A stretch of DNA of 53,046 nucleotides from CAZFYZ01 sp964523735 (GCA_964523735.1 CAZFYZ010000011.1:1-53046), one strand, 5' to 3'. Shown: positions 33,772 to 43,215, numbered from the stretch's first letter. Notes: a model not told the origin generated them from the sequence alone. A program made the numbers and translations.

Positions 33772-34494
33772 ATGATGAGGTCGTTCACATTGCTGCTGGT
33801 GGCTTTCACGCTGCTATGCGCGGGTGTCCAGGCGGCTGAGATCAGCGGGCGGGTCTATCTCAAGAACATGCCCAGACTGGACATAACCGTCGGGTATGTC
33901 GGCAGAGACTCAGTCGGGCAGACCGTCTTCTGCTCCGCAGGCTTCAGTGCGGGGGCAGCATCGTCGGCCAGCGCGAAATGCGACACATTCCAGCCGCGCG
34001 TGACCAACGTCGAGTGGGACAGCTCCACCGGCTGTACATTCAAACACACCGAACTACCCGCAGGCACGTACGTGGTCTACGTGAAGTCCGGCAACAGCTA
34101 CCTGGACTGGAAACGGGTACAAGTGAAGTCGGCGAAGTCGCACGTGAAGGTCAACCTGTCGGTGGACAGAGGAGTCGTCGGCAACGTGTCATTCCAGTTC
34201 CCGGCCTCCAAAGCCATCTACACCCTACGAATGGTCCCGCTGGACCGCAAGCGCAGACTACCGCTTGATGGAGTGGACCTAAACAACCATCTGCGAGCCG
34301 AGACGGATGCGCAGAACGGCTCCGCCGAGGTGGTTGGCCTCCGCCCGGGCTCGTACCAGGTCCAGCTCGACAAGGCCAACCGGCGCTACTCCAAGGATGG
34401 GAGCTGGTGGGCCAGCTATGAGACCGTCGGCGTCTACCTGATCGAGGTCAAGGCAGGAGCCAGCCTCACGTATAAGCTGCCTGTGAAGGGCTGA
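33772..34494 (+). CDS. Secreted beta-rich protein, unknown function
   Basis: About 240 residues with a signal peptide (RSFTLLLVAFTLLCAGVQAAE). ATG 33772 follows GGGGG by seven bases; a GTG at 33769 and ATG 33775 are equally in frame. Two or three beta-sandwich stretches resemble carboxypeptidase-regulatory-like/transthyretin modules: ISGRVYLKN at the start, LPAGTYVVYVKSGN, and LRPGSYQVQLDKANR near the end. Such folds bind sugars or stabilise secreted enzymes, but nothing catalytic is visible. It has no obvious operon partner. Confidence 0.6.
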   Translation: MMRSFTLLLVAFTLLCAGVQAAEISGRVYLKNMPRLDITVGYVGRDSVGQTVFCSAGFSAGAASSASAKCDTFQPRVTNVEWDSSTGCTFKHTELPAGTYVVYVKSGNSYLDWKRVQVKSAKSHVKVNLSVDRGVVGNVSFQFPASKAIYTLRMVPLDRKRRLPLDGVDLNNHLRAETDAQNGSAEVVGLRPGSYQVQLDKANRRYSKDGSWWASYETVGVYLIEVKAGASLTYKLPVKG

Positions 34495-34551
34495 CTCCTC
34501 GAAGAGCGCTCAGAGCGATTGCCGTTACTGCTCGCTCTCCGTGACAGGGCA

Positions 34552-34613
34552 CGTCATGCTGAACTTGATTCAGCACCCAGTTGCGTGGGTCACGAACCAA
34601 GCTCAGCATGACG
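34552..34613. repeat. Palindromic intergenic element
   Basis: An 11-base perfect inverted repeat (CGTCATGCTGA and TCAGCATGACG) flanks the element, and an inner GCTGAA/TTCAGC stem sits just inside the left arm. Short elements with ends like this recur in many bacterial genomes as REP or MITE-like repeats. It lies between converging genes and encodes no protein. Confidence 0.7.
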
Positions 34614-34646
34614 AAGGTGTTCACTGATTCGGAGCAATCGCCTCTA

Positions 34647-37600
34647 TCAGAACTCAGCGCGTACCGTTAGCGGCTTGCCATCCGGCTTGACCGATATCGT
34701 CTCCTTGGCTGGATCGAAGCTCGTGTGCTTTCGGCCGTTGACCATGACTGAGCGAATCTGCTTGCCCTCAGGATGGCGGAGGCGGATGACGATCTTCTTC
34801 GGCGCTTGGCGCGTCGGCGGGTCAATAGATGCCTCGATGAAGCCTTTGGCAACGTGCGACGTAATGCGATAGCTGACTGGCCCGAATGATGTCGGCGCGT
34901 TCGTGGCAGCGACCACCATGCCGTCCTTCAGCCAGTTCGACGTGATGAGGGGCGCCAGCCACAGTTCCTCGCCACGCTCCATCACCAGCATGAACCGCGA
35001 CTGCTGCATGAAGTAGCCAGTCTCGTGCGTCTTGTTGTAGGCGCCACATGCCCTGAAGTGCTCCCAGAACGCCAGGTTCTCCGCGCTGATCATCGCGGCA
35101 ACACTGTTGAGATAGGAGCGCACGAACGGCTTCACGTCGTCGCGCAGTGCGTAGATCTCGCCGTTCCGGGTGTAGTAGGGCTGGACTTTTGAGAACCCGC
35201 CAAAGTTGAACCAGTCTTGCTCGTTCTTCTCCGCAGGATAGTCGAACCAGCCGGACCCGAGGAACTGCACGTCCTCCATGTTATCCATCATTTCGTCAAC
35301 GGCAGGGCTGTTGGGCTCGAGTATGCCGTGCGGGACCATCTGGTGAGATCCTGCTTCGACATCGTAGCACCAGCTCCGATTCGCATCCTCGCCAGGGAAG
35401 AAGTCAGCAACCGGGCCAGGCACAAAGAGCCGTGATGGATATGCTTTCACCCAGGTGCCATCCTTGAGCGGCACTACCGGGGTAATGTCGCGCATGTACT
35501 CGTAGGCACGCAGGATGTTCCCGCGCAGGTCGTCGGCCGCTTTCTTAAGAACCTTGGCATTCGGCGTACCTACGGCCGCAAGGGCCTTGGCCGCTTCATC
35601 GAGACCCTTGTAGTAGTACCCGTTCAGTCCGAAGCCGTAGAAGAACGAGTTCCAGTCCGCATAGACGCCCGGAGGCACCAGACCATACTCCGGCACCTTC
35701 TGCCCGCGCGCATCCAGCTTCTCGGTCTTCTTGGTCTGGGCTACTATCCACTGGCACAGACTGTTGATCTTGGCAGAGTTTTCATTCAGCCAGGGCGTAT
35801 CGCCGTAGAGGCCGAAGTAATCGCCAACTGACCACAAATGCCAGCCCGAACCCATCAGCGTGTAGCCGGTGGTCAAGTAACCCTCGGGTTTGTAACGGTA
35901 GATGAAGTAGTCGAGCGAGCGACGCGTGAACTCGTCTTGCCCCAGCAGCGACATGCCCTCGACGATGGAGTTGGCCTCACTCTCGAGTGGCCCATAGTAG
36001 AGCGCGGAGATCCACGGAGACACCCGCTCCCCGTTCTCCTCGCTGCGCGCGGCAAGCATGCAGTGCACCTGTGAGGCCTTGATGAGCCTCTCCAGCAGCT
36101 TATCCGGCAGTTCGATCTGCATCGAGGGAGCAAGAGCCTTGTTCCAGTAGTCCTGGAACCTTGCGAACAGGCCGGCCGGGTCCGTCAGCCGATCACGCTC
36201 CTCGGGCAGCGCTTCCCATGCCGGCATATAGGCAATGCACTTGGCCTGCTGGCCTGGCGAGAGAGTACCGGTCAGAAGCAGAGAAGATCCGTCAATGCGG
36301 GCACTAAGCGGCTTGGCGCCCGAGAGATCGGTCCAGGTGACGAGCCGTTCTCCCGACGTGACTGCCACTCCATCGGCAACCTGGCCAACAGTCGGAGGCT
36401 GGTCCGAAGCCGCGCCGGACGCGTAAGTCAACTGAAGAGAGGCGTCGGCCTGCTGACCGCCGGTGTTCTCTACCGTGAACTCCGCAACACAGAGCGGCTT
36501 GTCGTTGAGCCAGCGGGATGGCTCAGGGAAGCTCTTGCTGCCGAATGGCACAACGAACGTCCGCTGGGTGTAGACAAGACCATTCTCGCGCACTGAGTTG
36601 ACCGGCGCCGGCATCCATTCGCCGTCCAGACGGCGGCTGAAGCCCTCGTTGCGGCCCGAGCCAAACCGAGGAGCAAGCAATTCGCGAATCGGAAGGAACC
36701 CTACAGCCCCGTCGGTGACGGAGGTGGCGAGCGCAAGCGTACGTATCACGCCCTCCCTCTCAACGATGAACTTGTGGTTGTCACAGGCCAGAGACAGCAT
36801 CGTCGGCCCAGTATCCTGGATTGGGTTACGGGTCTTGGCCATGGCCTGTTCCATCGTCTGGTCCGGCATCTCCCGCACCTGCTCCAGGATCGTCTTACGA
36901 CCAGCGATGCTCGTGAGGTAAGAGTTCAGAGTGATGTCAGACGAGCCCTTGGCCACGAACACGCCGTGTCCCGGCACGTAGACACAGTCGTTGGCGATGA
37001 CATCATCGAGCGCTACGGCGACTGTGGACTCAGGCAGGCGGATTCTCAGAACAGTACGGTCGAGTTTCGACCACCCGGTATCGCAGGAGCGAACGCTCAG
37101 GGGCAGTGTTCCCTTGCCGTCCCACGTCCTCTTTGTCGCACCATCATCGAGATAGCCGTTATACGTCTCTATGGTGGTGTTATGAGGCTTCGAAAGGGTG
37201 AGCGCTAGATCGACACTGACGGGGCGTGACGTAGTATCCGCCCAAAGCTTCCTCACTTTGATTGGAGTCCCGTCGCCCGGCAGTATCCACCGCAGCTTGT
37301 CAGTGCCAGGCTGCAGGAAAGCGTTGCCCACCTGGTTCAGGCGTATTGTGAGTTCGTCACCCTGCTGCTCGATGATGCCCATCGCAGGCTGCCATCCACC
37401 CTGCCATTTGGACTCTCCTGCCCAGGCCTGAACCTGTATCTTGTCCAGCGGCAGAGCAGTCGCATCAGCAAGCTGCAAACCGATCAGCCTGACTCGGCGG
37501 CGCTCCATCCACTCAAGGCCGATGCAGTTGAGGTTGCCTGCGTAAGAAGGAGCGGAGTAATCCCCGGCCTTGTCAGCAACAAGTTGGGTGCCAAGGAAGA

Positions 37601-38246
37601 GATCGTCTGCGTGGAACTCCTGCAGCCTGTCTGCGCGCGATCCTGTCATTCGCGCCGGGTCCCATGTCGATACAGTCGCGAATGGAGCAATGTCCATCGT
37701 CTCCGCACGTTTGCTGCTGCCGGCAGAGCGGCTGAGTCTTGCATCGGCCCAGTCGGCGACATCGAAGGAGATGTCACCATCCGCGTCCCCTGTGATAAGC
37801 CGGAGTTCCTTGGCACCTTTCACTGGCACGCTGACTGGTTTGGCAGAGTCGGTCTGTCGCATGACCCCGCTGTCGAACTCAAGCTTGCCGTCAACGAAGA
37901 CCTGAAACACCACGCTCCCGTGGCTCGGATCACCGTCCTGCCACTGCACGCCGACCTCGGCCTCGAACAAGTCGTAATCCCCGCCGAGGTCGAAGATCAT
38001 CTCGCCATTGGCATGAGTGCCAAGGCCGACAGTGTAGGTCTTGTCGTTGACCCTCAGCGCCGCGGGCCAGAAGTTCTTCTCGTGAGCTGATACGTCTATT
38101 CCCAGTTCGCCCCAGCCTTGCTTACAAAGAGTGACTCGGTCGAGAAGGCCACTGAGATACTCCGCCTCGGGCACGGCGGCTCCAACGTTCGTGATGGACA
38201 TGAGGAAAATCCCCCCTAGAATCAAAATTGGCTTCAGAAACTGCAT
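34647..38246 (-). CDS. Very large secreted glycosidase-like protein with N-terminal NPCBM domain
   Basis: 1199 residues. Signal peptide 1-24. Residues about 30-175 form an NPCBM (novel putative carbohydrate-binding) domain, with GWGELGIDVSAHEKNF, TYTVGLGTHANGEMIFDLGG and FQVFVDGKLEFDSGVM. A long beta-rich middle (about 200-700) follows. From about 740 the sequence becomes an alpha-helical barrel with ISALYYGPLESEANSIVEGM, DYFGLYGDTPWLNENSAKI and PGVYADWNSFFYGFGLNGYYY, as in (alpha/alpha)6 glycosidases. The last 100 residues are a beta-sandwich ending in a PEGKQIRSVMVNGRKH stretch, the usual terminal domain. No family number is safe. Confidence 0.7.
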   Translation of the reverse strand: MQFLKPILILGGIFLMSITNVGAAVPEAEYLSGLLDRVTLCKQGWGELGIDVSAHEKNFWPAALRVNDKTYTVGLGTHANGEMIFDLGGDYDLFEAEVGVQWQDGDPSHGSVVFQVFVDGKLEFDSGVMRQTDSAKPVSVPVKGAKELRLITGDADGDISFDVADWADARLSRSAGSSKRAETMDIAPFATVSTWDPARMTGSRADRLQEFHADDLFLGTQLVADKAGDYSAPSYAGNLNCIGLEWMERRRVRLIGLQLADATALPLDKIQVQAWAGESKWQGGWQPAMGIIEQQGDELTIRLNQVGNAFLQPGTDKLRWILPGDGTPIKVRKLWADTTSRPVSVDLALTLSKPHNTTIETYNGYLDDGATKRTWDGKGTLPLSVRSCDTGWSKLDRTVLRIRLPESTVAVALDDVIANDCVYVPGHGVFVAKGSSDITLNSYLTSIAGRKTILEQVREMPDQTMEQAMAKTRNPIQDTGPTMLSLACDNHKFIVEREGVIRTLALATSVTDGAVGFLPIRELLAPRFGSGRNEGFSRRLDGEWMPAPVNSVRENGLVYTQRTFVVPFGSKSFPEPSRWLNDKPLCVAEFTVENTGGQQADASLQLTYASGAASDQPPTVGQVADGVAVTSGERLVTWTDLSGAKPLSARIDGSSLLLTGTLSPGQQAKCIAYMPAWEALPEERDRLTDPAGLFARFQDYWNKALAPSMQIELPDKLLERLIKASQVHCMLAARSEENGERVSPWISALYYGPLESEANSIVEGMSLLGQDEFTRRSLDYFIYRYKPEGYLTTGYTLMGSGWHLWSVGDYFGLYGDTPWLNENSAKINSLCQWIVAQTKKTEKLDARGQKVPEYGLVPPGVYADWNSFFYGFGLNGYYYKGLDEAAKALAAVGTPNAKVLKKAADDLRGNILRAYEYMRDITPVVPLKDGTWVKAYPSRLFVPGPVADFFPGEDANRSWCYDVEAGSHQMVPHGILEPNSPAVDEMMDNMEDVQFLGSGWFDYPAEKNEQDWFNFGGFSKVQPYYTRNGEIYALRDDVKPFVRSYLNSVAAMISAENLAFWEHFRACGAYNKTHETGYFMQQSRFMLVMERGEELWLAPLITSNWLKDGMVVAATNAPTSFGPVSYRITSHVAKGFIEASIDPPTRQAPKKIVIRLRHPEGKQIRSVMVNGRKHTSFDPAKETISVKPDGKPLTVRAEF

Positions 38247-38276
38247 AGCCTACCTCTCCATCTGCGACTGAACTAT

Positions 38277-38305
38277 ATTATGCATTCTTCTGGAAGCAAG
38301 GTCAA
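38277..38305 (-). promoter_or_regulatory. Promoter for the NPCBM glycosidase-like gene
   Basis: On the minus strand TTGACC (38305-38300) and CATAAT (38282-38277) are 17 bases apart, about 30 bases upstream of the start codon at 38246. A GGAGAGG stretch lies between promoter and ATG. Confidence 0.55.
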
Positions 38306-38381
38306 TAGAGATCGTGAGGAATCGGGCAGATGTCTGCGGCCAGACTGCACGATATAGTGTACGCAGAGAAACCAGAGGGAA

Positions 38382-39902
38382 CTATGGTTTGCCGATCGGT
38401 GGATCGAAGCCGATAGAGCTTATCTGAGCCATTGCGTCCTTACTGGCGAGAATACGGCCGCCTGCCTCACCCAGGTCATCTGAGTCTATCTCTATGAACT
38501 TGACGTAGGTCGCGTTCACGAAGTCCCACTTGCTTGTTGGGTCAACAGGCACCCATTCGCCCACGAAGCACTCGGCCCAACAGTGGTACCCGAACTCGTT
38601 CTCGCCCTTATACATCAGACCCATGACGAGTCGAGCAGGTATTCCCGCGGCTCGCGCCAGAGCCACGTACAGGAGAGCAAAGTGCTTGCAGTCGCCCTGC
38701 TTCGCCTCGAGAACGTCCCTGGCCGAGAAGTGTACACCCGTCTGGCGAACCGGGCGTATGTTGTTGCGCACCCACGATCGCAATTTCTGGGCAGCCTTGT
38801 ATGAGTTCGTCTCCTGGCCAACAATCCTGCGGGCAAGCGCTGCTATCTGCCTGTCTTCTGATTGGACATAGGATGATGGCTGGAGCCACTTCCCGACTTC
38901 AACGTTCTGGATTGGCAATATGGCCGCTTTCGCAGGGTCCATCGGACGAGCGACGATGCGATAGACGACGGCCTTCTTCTCCGGCAGATATGTCGCCGTC
39001 TGCCGGGAGTCAGTGATAGCGAGCTTGGGATCGTCTATACTGGTGAGGCGGAACTCAAGCGTTGTCAGCCGCTGGTGATCCTCGGGCGTACTCACGGAGG
39101 CGAAGATGTCCTTGTCCGTCTTGATACTGTCCTGGAGTGGAATCGGGCCCTTGCTGAGCCCGCTCGTGGCTTCATCTCGTGATTCAGGAATCACCGACAC
39201 GCTGCCGATTTCTACTTTCACGAGCGTCCAATCATCGAGATACCAGCTTGTTATGGTCCGCTTATCGGTTTCAGAGACCAGGGGTGTGGCCTCCAGCGTT
39301 TTGCCCTTGACCTCGACCTTGGAGCGCGGGTTCAGGTGGACTGTGACTTCTTTGATCTTCGGGTTGCGCGAGTCCAGAGTCGCCATCACCAGGCTCTCGC
39401 CGGGACCGGGGCGCTTCAGGTCCAGTACGTGTCGGCAGTACGTGGAGAGGTCGACATCCGCCGGAATCGGAACGCTCTTCCGCTCGACGTTCTCACCCAG
39501 CCGGGATGTGTACTCCGCAGCCCCGGGAGCATAGCGTATCTCTATCTGCCTCGTGGCATCTCTGTCCGGAACCGTGAGCTCATAGGTCTCCAGTATCGGC
39601 TTGAAGTCGGCGCCTATGTAAGTCACACTGTTGCTGCGGATAGTGGCCCCTTCGTCGAAGACTACCTCTTCCTGATCAAGCCTGTAGACATCCTCGCCGT
39701 CGAGTGTGGTAGTCTGAGCAGTGAAATGGCCGTAGCCGATCTTGACCCCGCTCAGATAGATCCCCGTCCACCGGTCCTTGTGGATGTTCTCCAGTGCCGC
39801 AGAGCAAGACGCTGAGACTAGAGAAGCGGTTAACAGCAGTGTTTGCAGGACGATTCGTTTGGGAATGCGCATCCAATTGACCTTTGCCGGCGTTATAGCC
39901 AT
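38382..39902 (-). CDS. Exported transglutaminase-like protein
   Basis: 506 residues from ATG 39902 (ATG 39872, MRIPKRIVL, is equally likely and gives a cleaner signal peptide ending near SASCSAAL, which might be a weak lipobox). The N-terminal 340 residues are beta-rich and of unknown fold. The C-terminal transglutaminase core has the full triad: Cys405 in GDCKHF, His440 in YHCWAE and Asp454 in VDPTSKWD (numbered from 39902). Members usually act as peptidases or cross-linkers in the envelope. Transcribed away from the DUF4349 gene. Confidence 0.88.
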   Translation of the reverse strand: MAITPAKVNWMRIPKRIVLQTLLLTASLVSASCSAALENIHKDRWTGIYLSGVKIGYGHFTAQTTTLDGEDVYRLDQEEVVFDEGATIRSNSVTYIGADFKPILETYELTVPDRDATRQIEIRYAPGAAEYTSRLGENVERKSVPIPADVDLSTYCRHVLDLKRPGPGESLVMATLDSRNPKIKEVTVHLNPRSKVEVKGKTLEATPLVSETDKRTITSWYLDDWTLVKVEIGSVSVIPESRDEATSGLSKGPIPLQDSIKTDKDIFASVSTPEDHQRLTTLEFRLTSIDDPKLAITDSRQTATYLPEKKAVVYRIVARPMDPAKAAILPIQNVEVGKWLQPSSYVQSEDRQIAALARRIVGQETNSYKAAQKLRSWVRNNIRPVRQTGVHFSARDVLEAKQGDCKHFALLYVALARAAGIPARLVMGLMYKGENEFGYHCWAECFVGEWVPVDPTSKWDFVNATYVKFIEIDSDDLGEAGGRILASKDAMAQISSIGFDPPIGKP

Positions 39903-39984
39903 TAGCGGGCGGCTCTCGCCTGCCTAAAGGTTCAGCGCGCTGGTCGCTCGTTCCTGCAATGCGACTTGGTGGAGGTGTCTTAGT

Positions 39985-40806
39985 ATGAGGCGCATCGTTC
40001 TTTGTTTGATTCTGGTGGGGGCTCTCCAAGGAACTGCTCTGGCCGCCAACGCTCCCAGTACGCAATCTGCACAGCCTGATCTTGTACGGGTCCGCAGCGC
40101 GGACCTGGTGCTCAAAGTCCAGGACTATCACGCGGCCAGGCGTAAAGCCATCGCTCTCACATCGGCCCTGGGCGGCAACCTGAGAGACGGCCGCACCGAG
40201 GTCAACCTCGTTGGTCAGAAGCACGGGGAGGTGACGGTTCAGGTAGACGAGGCGCGGCTCGACGAACTGGTAGATCAGCTCAAAGGTATCGGCAAGCTCT
40301 ACAGCGAGCACATACAGACCAACGACCGAACATCAGAGTCCGAAACACTCCAGGCAAGAATAAGCTTGCTGAAGCAGAACGAGGGTGAGCTATTGGGGTT
40401 CCTGCGGAGCCCGAGGCGTATGCGCGGGTCCGATATCCTGTTCGTGCAATACCGGCTGTATCAGAGCCGAGTTGAAGCGTCGGACGCGGCTCAGGAGCGG
40501 CTCAGACTGGCCAGATCAGCCGAGCGCAGCCTGGTACACGTGACGCTCTTCGAGCCTGAGAGCAAGCAGACGTTCAACTGGCGCAACTGGCACGCCCACG
40601 CCGTCATGAAAGCAAAGACAGCCTTCTTAACAGCGTTCCGGAAGATGGTCACAGGCCTCTACTACCTGCTCTGGTTCGCGCCGTTTTGGATTCCGGGCGT
40701 GGTGGTGGCGTTCCTGGGGTCGCGGTTCGTCTATCGGCGGACGCGGCAATGTATCAGGAGGTGGCGAGATACGGGAGAGGGCACCGCAGGACCAGGGCTG
40801 CACTGA
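39985..40806 (+). CDS. DUF4349 membrane protein
   Basis: 273 residues from ATG 39985 with GGAGG nine bases upstream. Signal peptide (residues 1-20, ending ALAANA), an extracytoplasmic domain with RSADLVLKVQDYHAARRKAI and GEVTVQVDEARLDELVDQLK, a coiled coil in SESETLQARISLLKQNEGELLGF onward, and a membrane helix near the C-terminus (LLWFAPFWIPGVVVAFLGSRFV) with a basic cytoplasmic tail. This is the DUF4349 architecture; function unknown. Divergent from the transglutaminase gene with 82 bases between. Confidence 0.85.
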   Translation: MRRIVLCLILVGALQGTALAANAPSTQSAQPDLVRVRSADLVLKVQDYHAARRKAIALTSALGGNLRDGRTEVNLVGQKHGEVTVQVDEARLDELVDQLKGIGKLYSEHIQTNDRTSESETLQARISLLKQNEGELLGFLRSPRRMRGSDILFVQYRLYQSRVEASDAAQERLRLARSAERSLVHVTLFEPESKQTFNWRNWHAHAVMKAKTAFLTAFRKMVTGLYYLLWFAPFWIPGVVVAFLGSRFVYRRTRQCIRRWRDTGEGTAGPGLH

Positions 40807-40860
40807 ACCAGCGCATCCCCGTTCGAAAAAGCGAACTCTCGCTCTCGCCTCTGTACCTGC

Positions 40861-41165
40861 TTACCAGGTAACGATACTGCCGTCGGACTTGAGACCGAGG
40901 CTGCGATCCCCACCGGCCGCAACTGCCACGAATCCCTGTTGGGAGAGGGGACACTGCACTGGCCCAGTCCGTTTTCTCCCCGCGCCATCACTCTGCCGTC
41001 AGACTTCAGCCCCAGACTATGAGCGCCGCTTGTGGCTATCTTTGTGACGTGTCGTCTCGGCTTGGTGACGTGATAGCTCAAGCCTAGTGTAGAGTCCGAG
41101 TCCAACACCCAGACCGCAGCGACCAAGAGAAAGCCGGAGGCGGCTAGAACCGGAAGTGTTCTCAT
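40861..41165 (-). pseudogene. Frameshifted RCC1-repeat protein remnant
   Basis: Starting at ATG 41165 with a membrane helix (VLAASGFLLVAAVWVL), the frame reads one RCC1-type repeat: VTKIATSGAHSLGLKSDGRVMARGENGLGQCSVPSPNRD. It then shifts: near 40930 one base is missing, and the next frame continues FVAVAAGGDRSLGLKSDG-SIVTW to a TAA at 40861. The join restores a normal second repeat exactly, so a single-base deletion is certain in this sequence. The gene also ends in mid-repeat after Trp, and the Trp usual at that point of repeat 1 is Arg. Without the shift the frame runs to 40731 with no family resemblance. Confidence 0.8.
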
Positions 41166-41467
41166 AGTTTGCTCGCTTTCCTCTTCTCCGCGGATCGTGT
41201 TGCCCAGTTGCCACGTTAGGCGGGGCCGGGATCACGCCGTCTTCAGTCTCTGGGCGGTTCCGGGAGGGAGTGGACGCGCCCGGAATCGCCCAGAACTCGC
41301 AGTGAACGACCATTACTATAGATGCCAAAGCGAGACGGATTCGTTTAAATGCATGCATATATTGCCGGGAGGGGCGTAGCATCCTTCGTTGGGGTCAGGA
41401 TGACTCTGCGCTCAGGACGCTGTTAGGCACGGACGAACCGTCCAGTGCTCGCAGGATAAGGGGTCTA
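41166..41467. other. Intergenic region between the RCC1 remnant and the anti-sigma gene
   Basis: About 300 bases. A minus-strand frame upstream of the RCC1 remnant starts with an ATG near 41358 and reads ALASIVMVVHCEFWAIPG, which looks like a weak signal peptide, then a Pro-rich stretch, and overlaps the remnant out of frame. I do not call it a gene. No hairpins or promoters stood out. Confidence 0.4.
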
Positions 41468-42589
41468 TCAGTAGGTGAGCGATTCCGCGATCTTCAGGAA
41501 CTCGGACTCCGGTAGACTCCCGAAGAGGTTGTAGCTGATGCCATCGCTCTGCCACTTGAGCATCCTGTGCAGCTGATCGCCGATTGGGATCTCAATGAGG
41601 CACCCGATCTCGCCGTTAATGTATAGCTGTTTGATCGGCAGATCGGTCTTCAGGTCCCCGGGCGAGCACCCGACGGGAAGCTCATCCAGCTGGAAGTTCC
41701 TGCCGACTTGCCCATCTAGGTAGACGTAGCACATGCTTACAGAGGGCCGAAGAATGAGGGCGTGGGCGAATCTTGCGCCCTCCGGCAGGTAGCCGGGCTC
41801 GCGCAGGTCGAGGAGCCCGACGACGGCGGCTCTCGCCTGCTCGAACGTCTCGTACTTCTCCAACTCAGGAAGAGCCTCTACGACTGGAGACGCTTCTTGC
41901 TCTGCTCCAGAGACGCCAGTCCCGCTGCTGTCGGGTTGACCATCAGGAGATGAGACGGAGACTGTCTCCGCATAGCTGTTTGCGGCGACGACAACCTGCG
42001 TGTCCACGCTGGTATACTCTACAACGCGCCCCTCCGGCGTGTCCTTTGCAAAGCCGATCCTCCGTCGCCCATTTGAGGCCGCTGTCTCACCCATGTCCTC
42101 GGATGGCACTTGGGCGATGATCGTGTGTCGCATGGGGACTGCGGTGATGACGGTCTTCCAAGGCAGAGACCGGGGTTCGGAGGGCGCTGGTGCAGACTCC
42201 TCTGGCTGAACGGCCTGAGCTTTCGTAAGAGGACGACGCGAGGTGACCACCCGGTTGGGACTCTCACGCGGCGTCACCTCAGAGACCGCGACTCTTCGCA
42301 GCACCACTCGGTTGATGAACTTCTCCACGCTCTGCGCAGCCGCAGGCAGCGCCCCCGGCCAGAGCAGTTGCATGCCTAGCGCCGCCACGACAAGAGCGGT
42401 CGCAACAGCAACAGTGAGCTTCCCTCGGGCAAGCGTAAGCACGATCATCTCCTTGGTTGTAAGGGGGCCACGCCTCTCCGCTCCATCGAACCTGGCGAGC
42501 AGACGTTCTCTCAGCGCGTCCTTGATGCGGCTCTGATCGGTAAAGTCCAACGCGGCCAGCTCGGCCGCCAGTCCGTCTTGTTCTTTCAT
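41468..42589 (-). CDS. Anti-sigma-factor-like membrane protein
   Basis: 373 residues from ATG 42589, which overlaps the sigma factor stop (ATGA), so the two are cotranslated. Residues 1-60 are a cytoplasmic, Arg/Glu-rich helical region, the expected sigma-binding part, though no HxxxCxxC zinc motif is present. A membrane helix (LTVAVATALVVAALGMQLLW) follows. The exterior part is Pro/Ser-rich to about 270, then a globular domain of about 110 residues (FEQARAAVVGLLDLREPGYLPEGARF onward) resembling DUF4367-type sensor domains. It probably holds the sigma factor until an envelope signal arrives. Confidence 0.75.
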   Translation of the reverse strand: MKEQDGLAAELAALDFTDQSRIKDALRERLLARFDGAERRGPLTTKEMIVLTLARGKLTVAVATALVVAALGMQLLWPGALPAAAQSVEKFINRVVLRRVAVSEVTPRESPNRVVTSRRPLTKAQAVQPEESAPAPSEPRSLPWKTVITAVPMRHTIIAQVPSEDMGETAASNGRRRIGFAKDTPEGRVVEYTSVDTQVVVAANSYAETVSVSSPDGQPDSSGTGVSGAEQEASPVVEALPELEKYETFEQARAAVVGLLDLREPGYLPEGARFAHALILRPSVSMCYVYLDGQVGRNFQLDELPVGCSPGDLKTDLPIKQLYINGEIGCLIEIPIGDQLHRMLKWQSDGISYNLFGSLPESEFLKIAESLTY

Positions 42590-43155
42590 TCCTCGGCCTC
42601 CTCTCCGCCGAGCATGCCTCGCAAACGCCCAATAGACCTGTGGAGGACCACGCCGACATTGCTCTCGCTCATACCAGTCAGTTCCGCGATCGCGCGGTTG
42701 GTGAGACCACCGCCGAATCTGAGCGCGATGATCTCCCGTTCGCGTTCGCCCAAGGCCGCCACCGCAGCGCGCAGCTGCTCCCGTGTCTCGCCGCGCATCG
42801 CGAGTTCCTCTGGTCGAGGATCCGTGCTCGCTTGATCTATGAGCACATTTAACGAGAGCCATCCGCGGCGTTTCTGGGCGCGCGCGTGATCTCTCACGGC
42901 GTTGCGGGCGATCCCGAAGAGCCAGTTTGCGAGCGGCCTAACCTCGGATCTGTAAGTCTGAACCTTGTCCAAAGCGCGTTCGAACACCTGCGCCGTTATG
43001 TCGTCCGCAGCCTCAGCGTCGCGCACTCGATAGCTGACGTAGTTGTAGATGCGCGGGAAGTAGTGATCATAGATCTCGGCAAAGGCAACTGGATCGATCG
43101 ACGCACGCGCGACCAACGCTTGCTCATCCATCAAAGTGTTCACTGCTACTTCCAT
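42586..43155 (-). CDS. ECF-type RNA polymerase sigma factor
   Basis: 189 residues from ATG 43155, preferred because GGAG lies eight bases upstream; an in-frame GTG at 43188 has no such site. Region 2: FAEIYDHYFPRIYNYVSYRVRDAEAADDITAQVFERAL. Region 4: AALGEREREIIALRFGGGLTNRAIAELTGMSESNVGVVLHRSIGRLR, the -35 binding helix-turn-helix. Missing regions 1 and 3 places it in the ECF group. The overlapping anti-sigma gene follows. The target regulon is not evident; its own -35/-10 look like housekeeping boxes. Confidence 0.93.
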   Translation of the reverse strand: MEVAVNTLMDEQALVARASIDPVAFAEIYDHYFPRIYNYVSYRVRDAEAADDITAQVFERALDKVQTYRSEVRPLANWLFGIARNAVRDHARAQKRRGWLSLNVLIDQASTDPRPEELAMRGETREQLRAAVAALGEREREIIALRFGGGLTNRAIAELTGMSESNVGVVLHRSIGRLRGMLGGEEAEE

Positions 43156-43215
43156 CAAGGCCACTCCGGGAGGTTCAGCAGTCCTCACTGGGTATTACGC
43201 CGCCAGACCGGCTTC

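Noticed and set aside
41174..41382. Signal-peptide-like small protein upstream of the RCC1 remnant
   Set aside because: No ribosome binding site, Pro-rich tail without pattern, and it overlaps the remnant out of frame.
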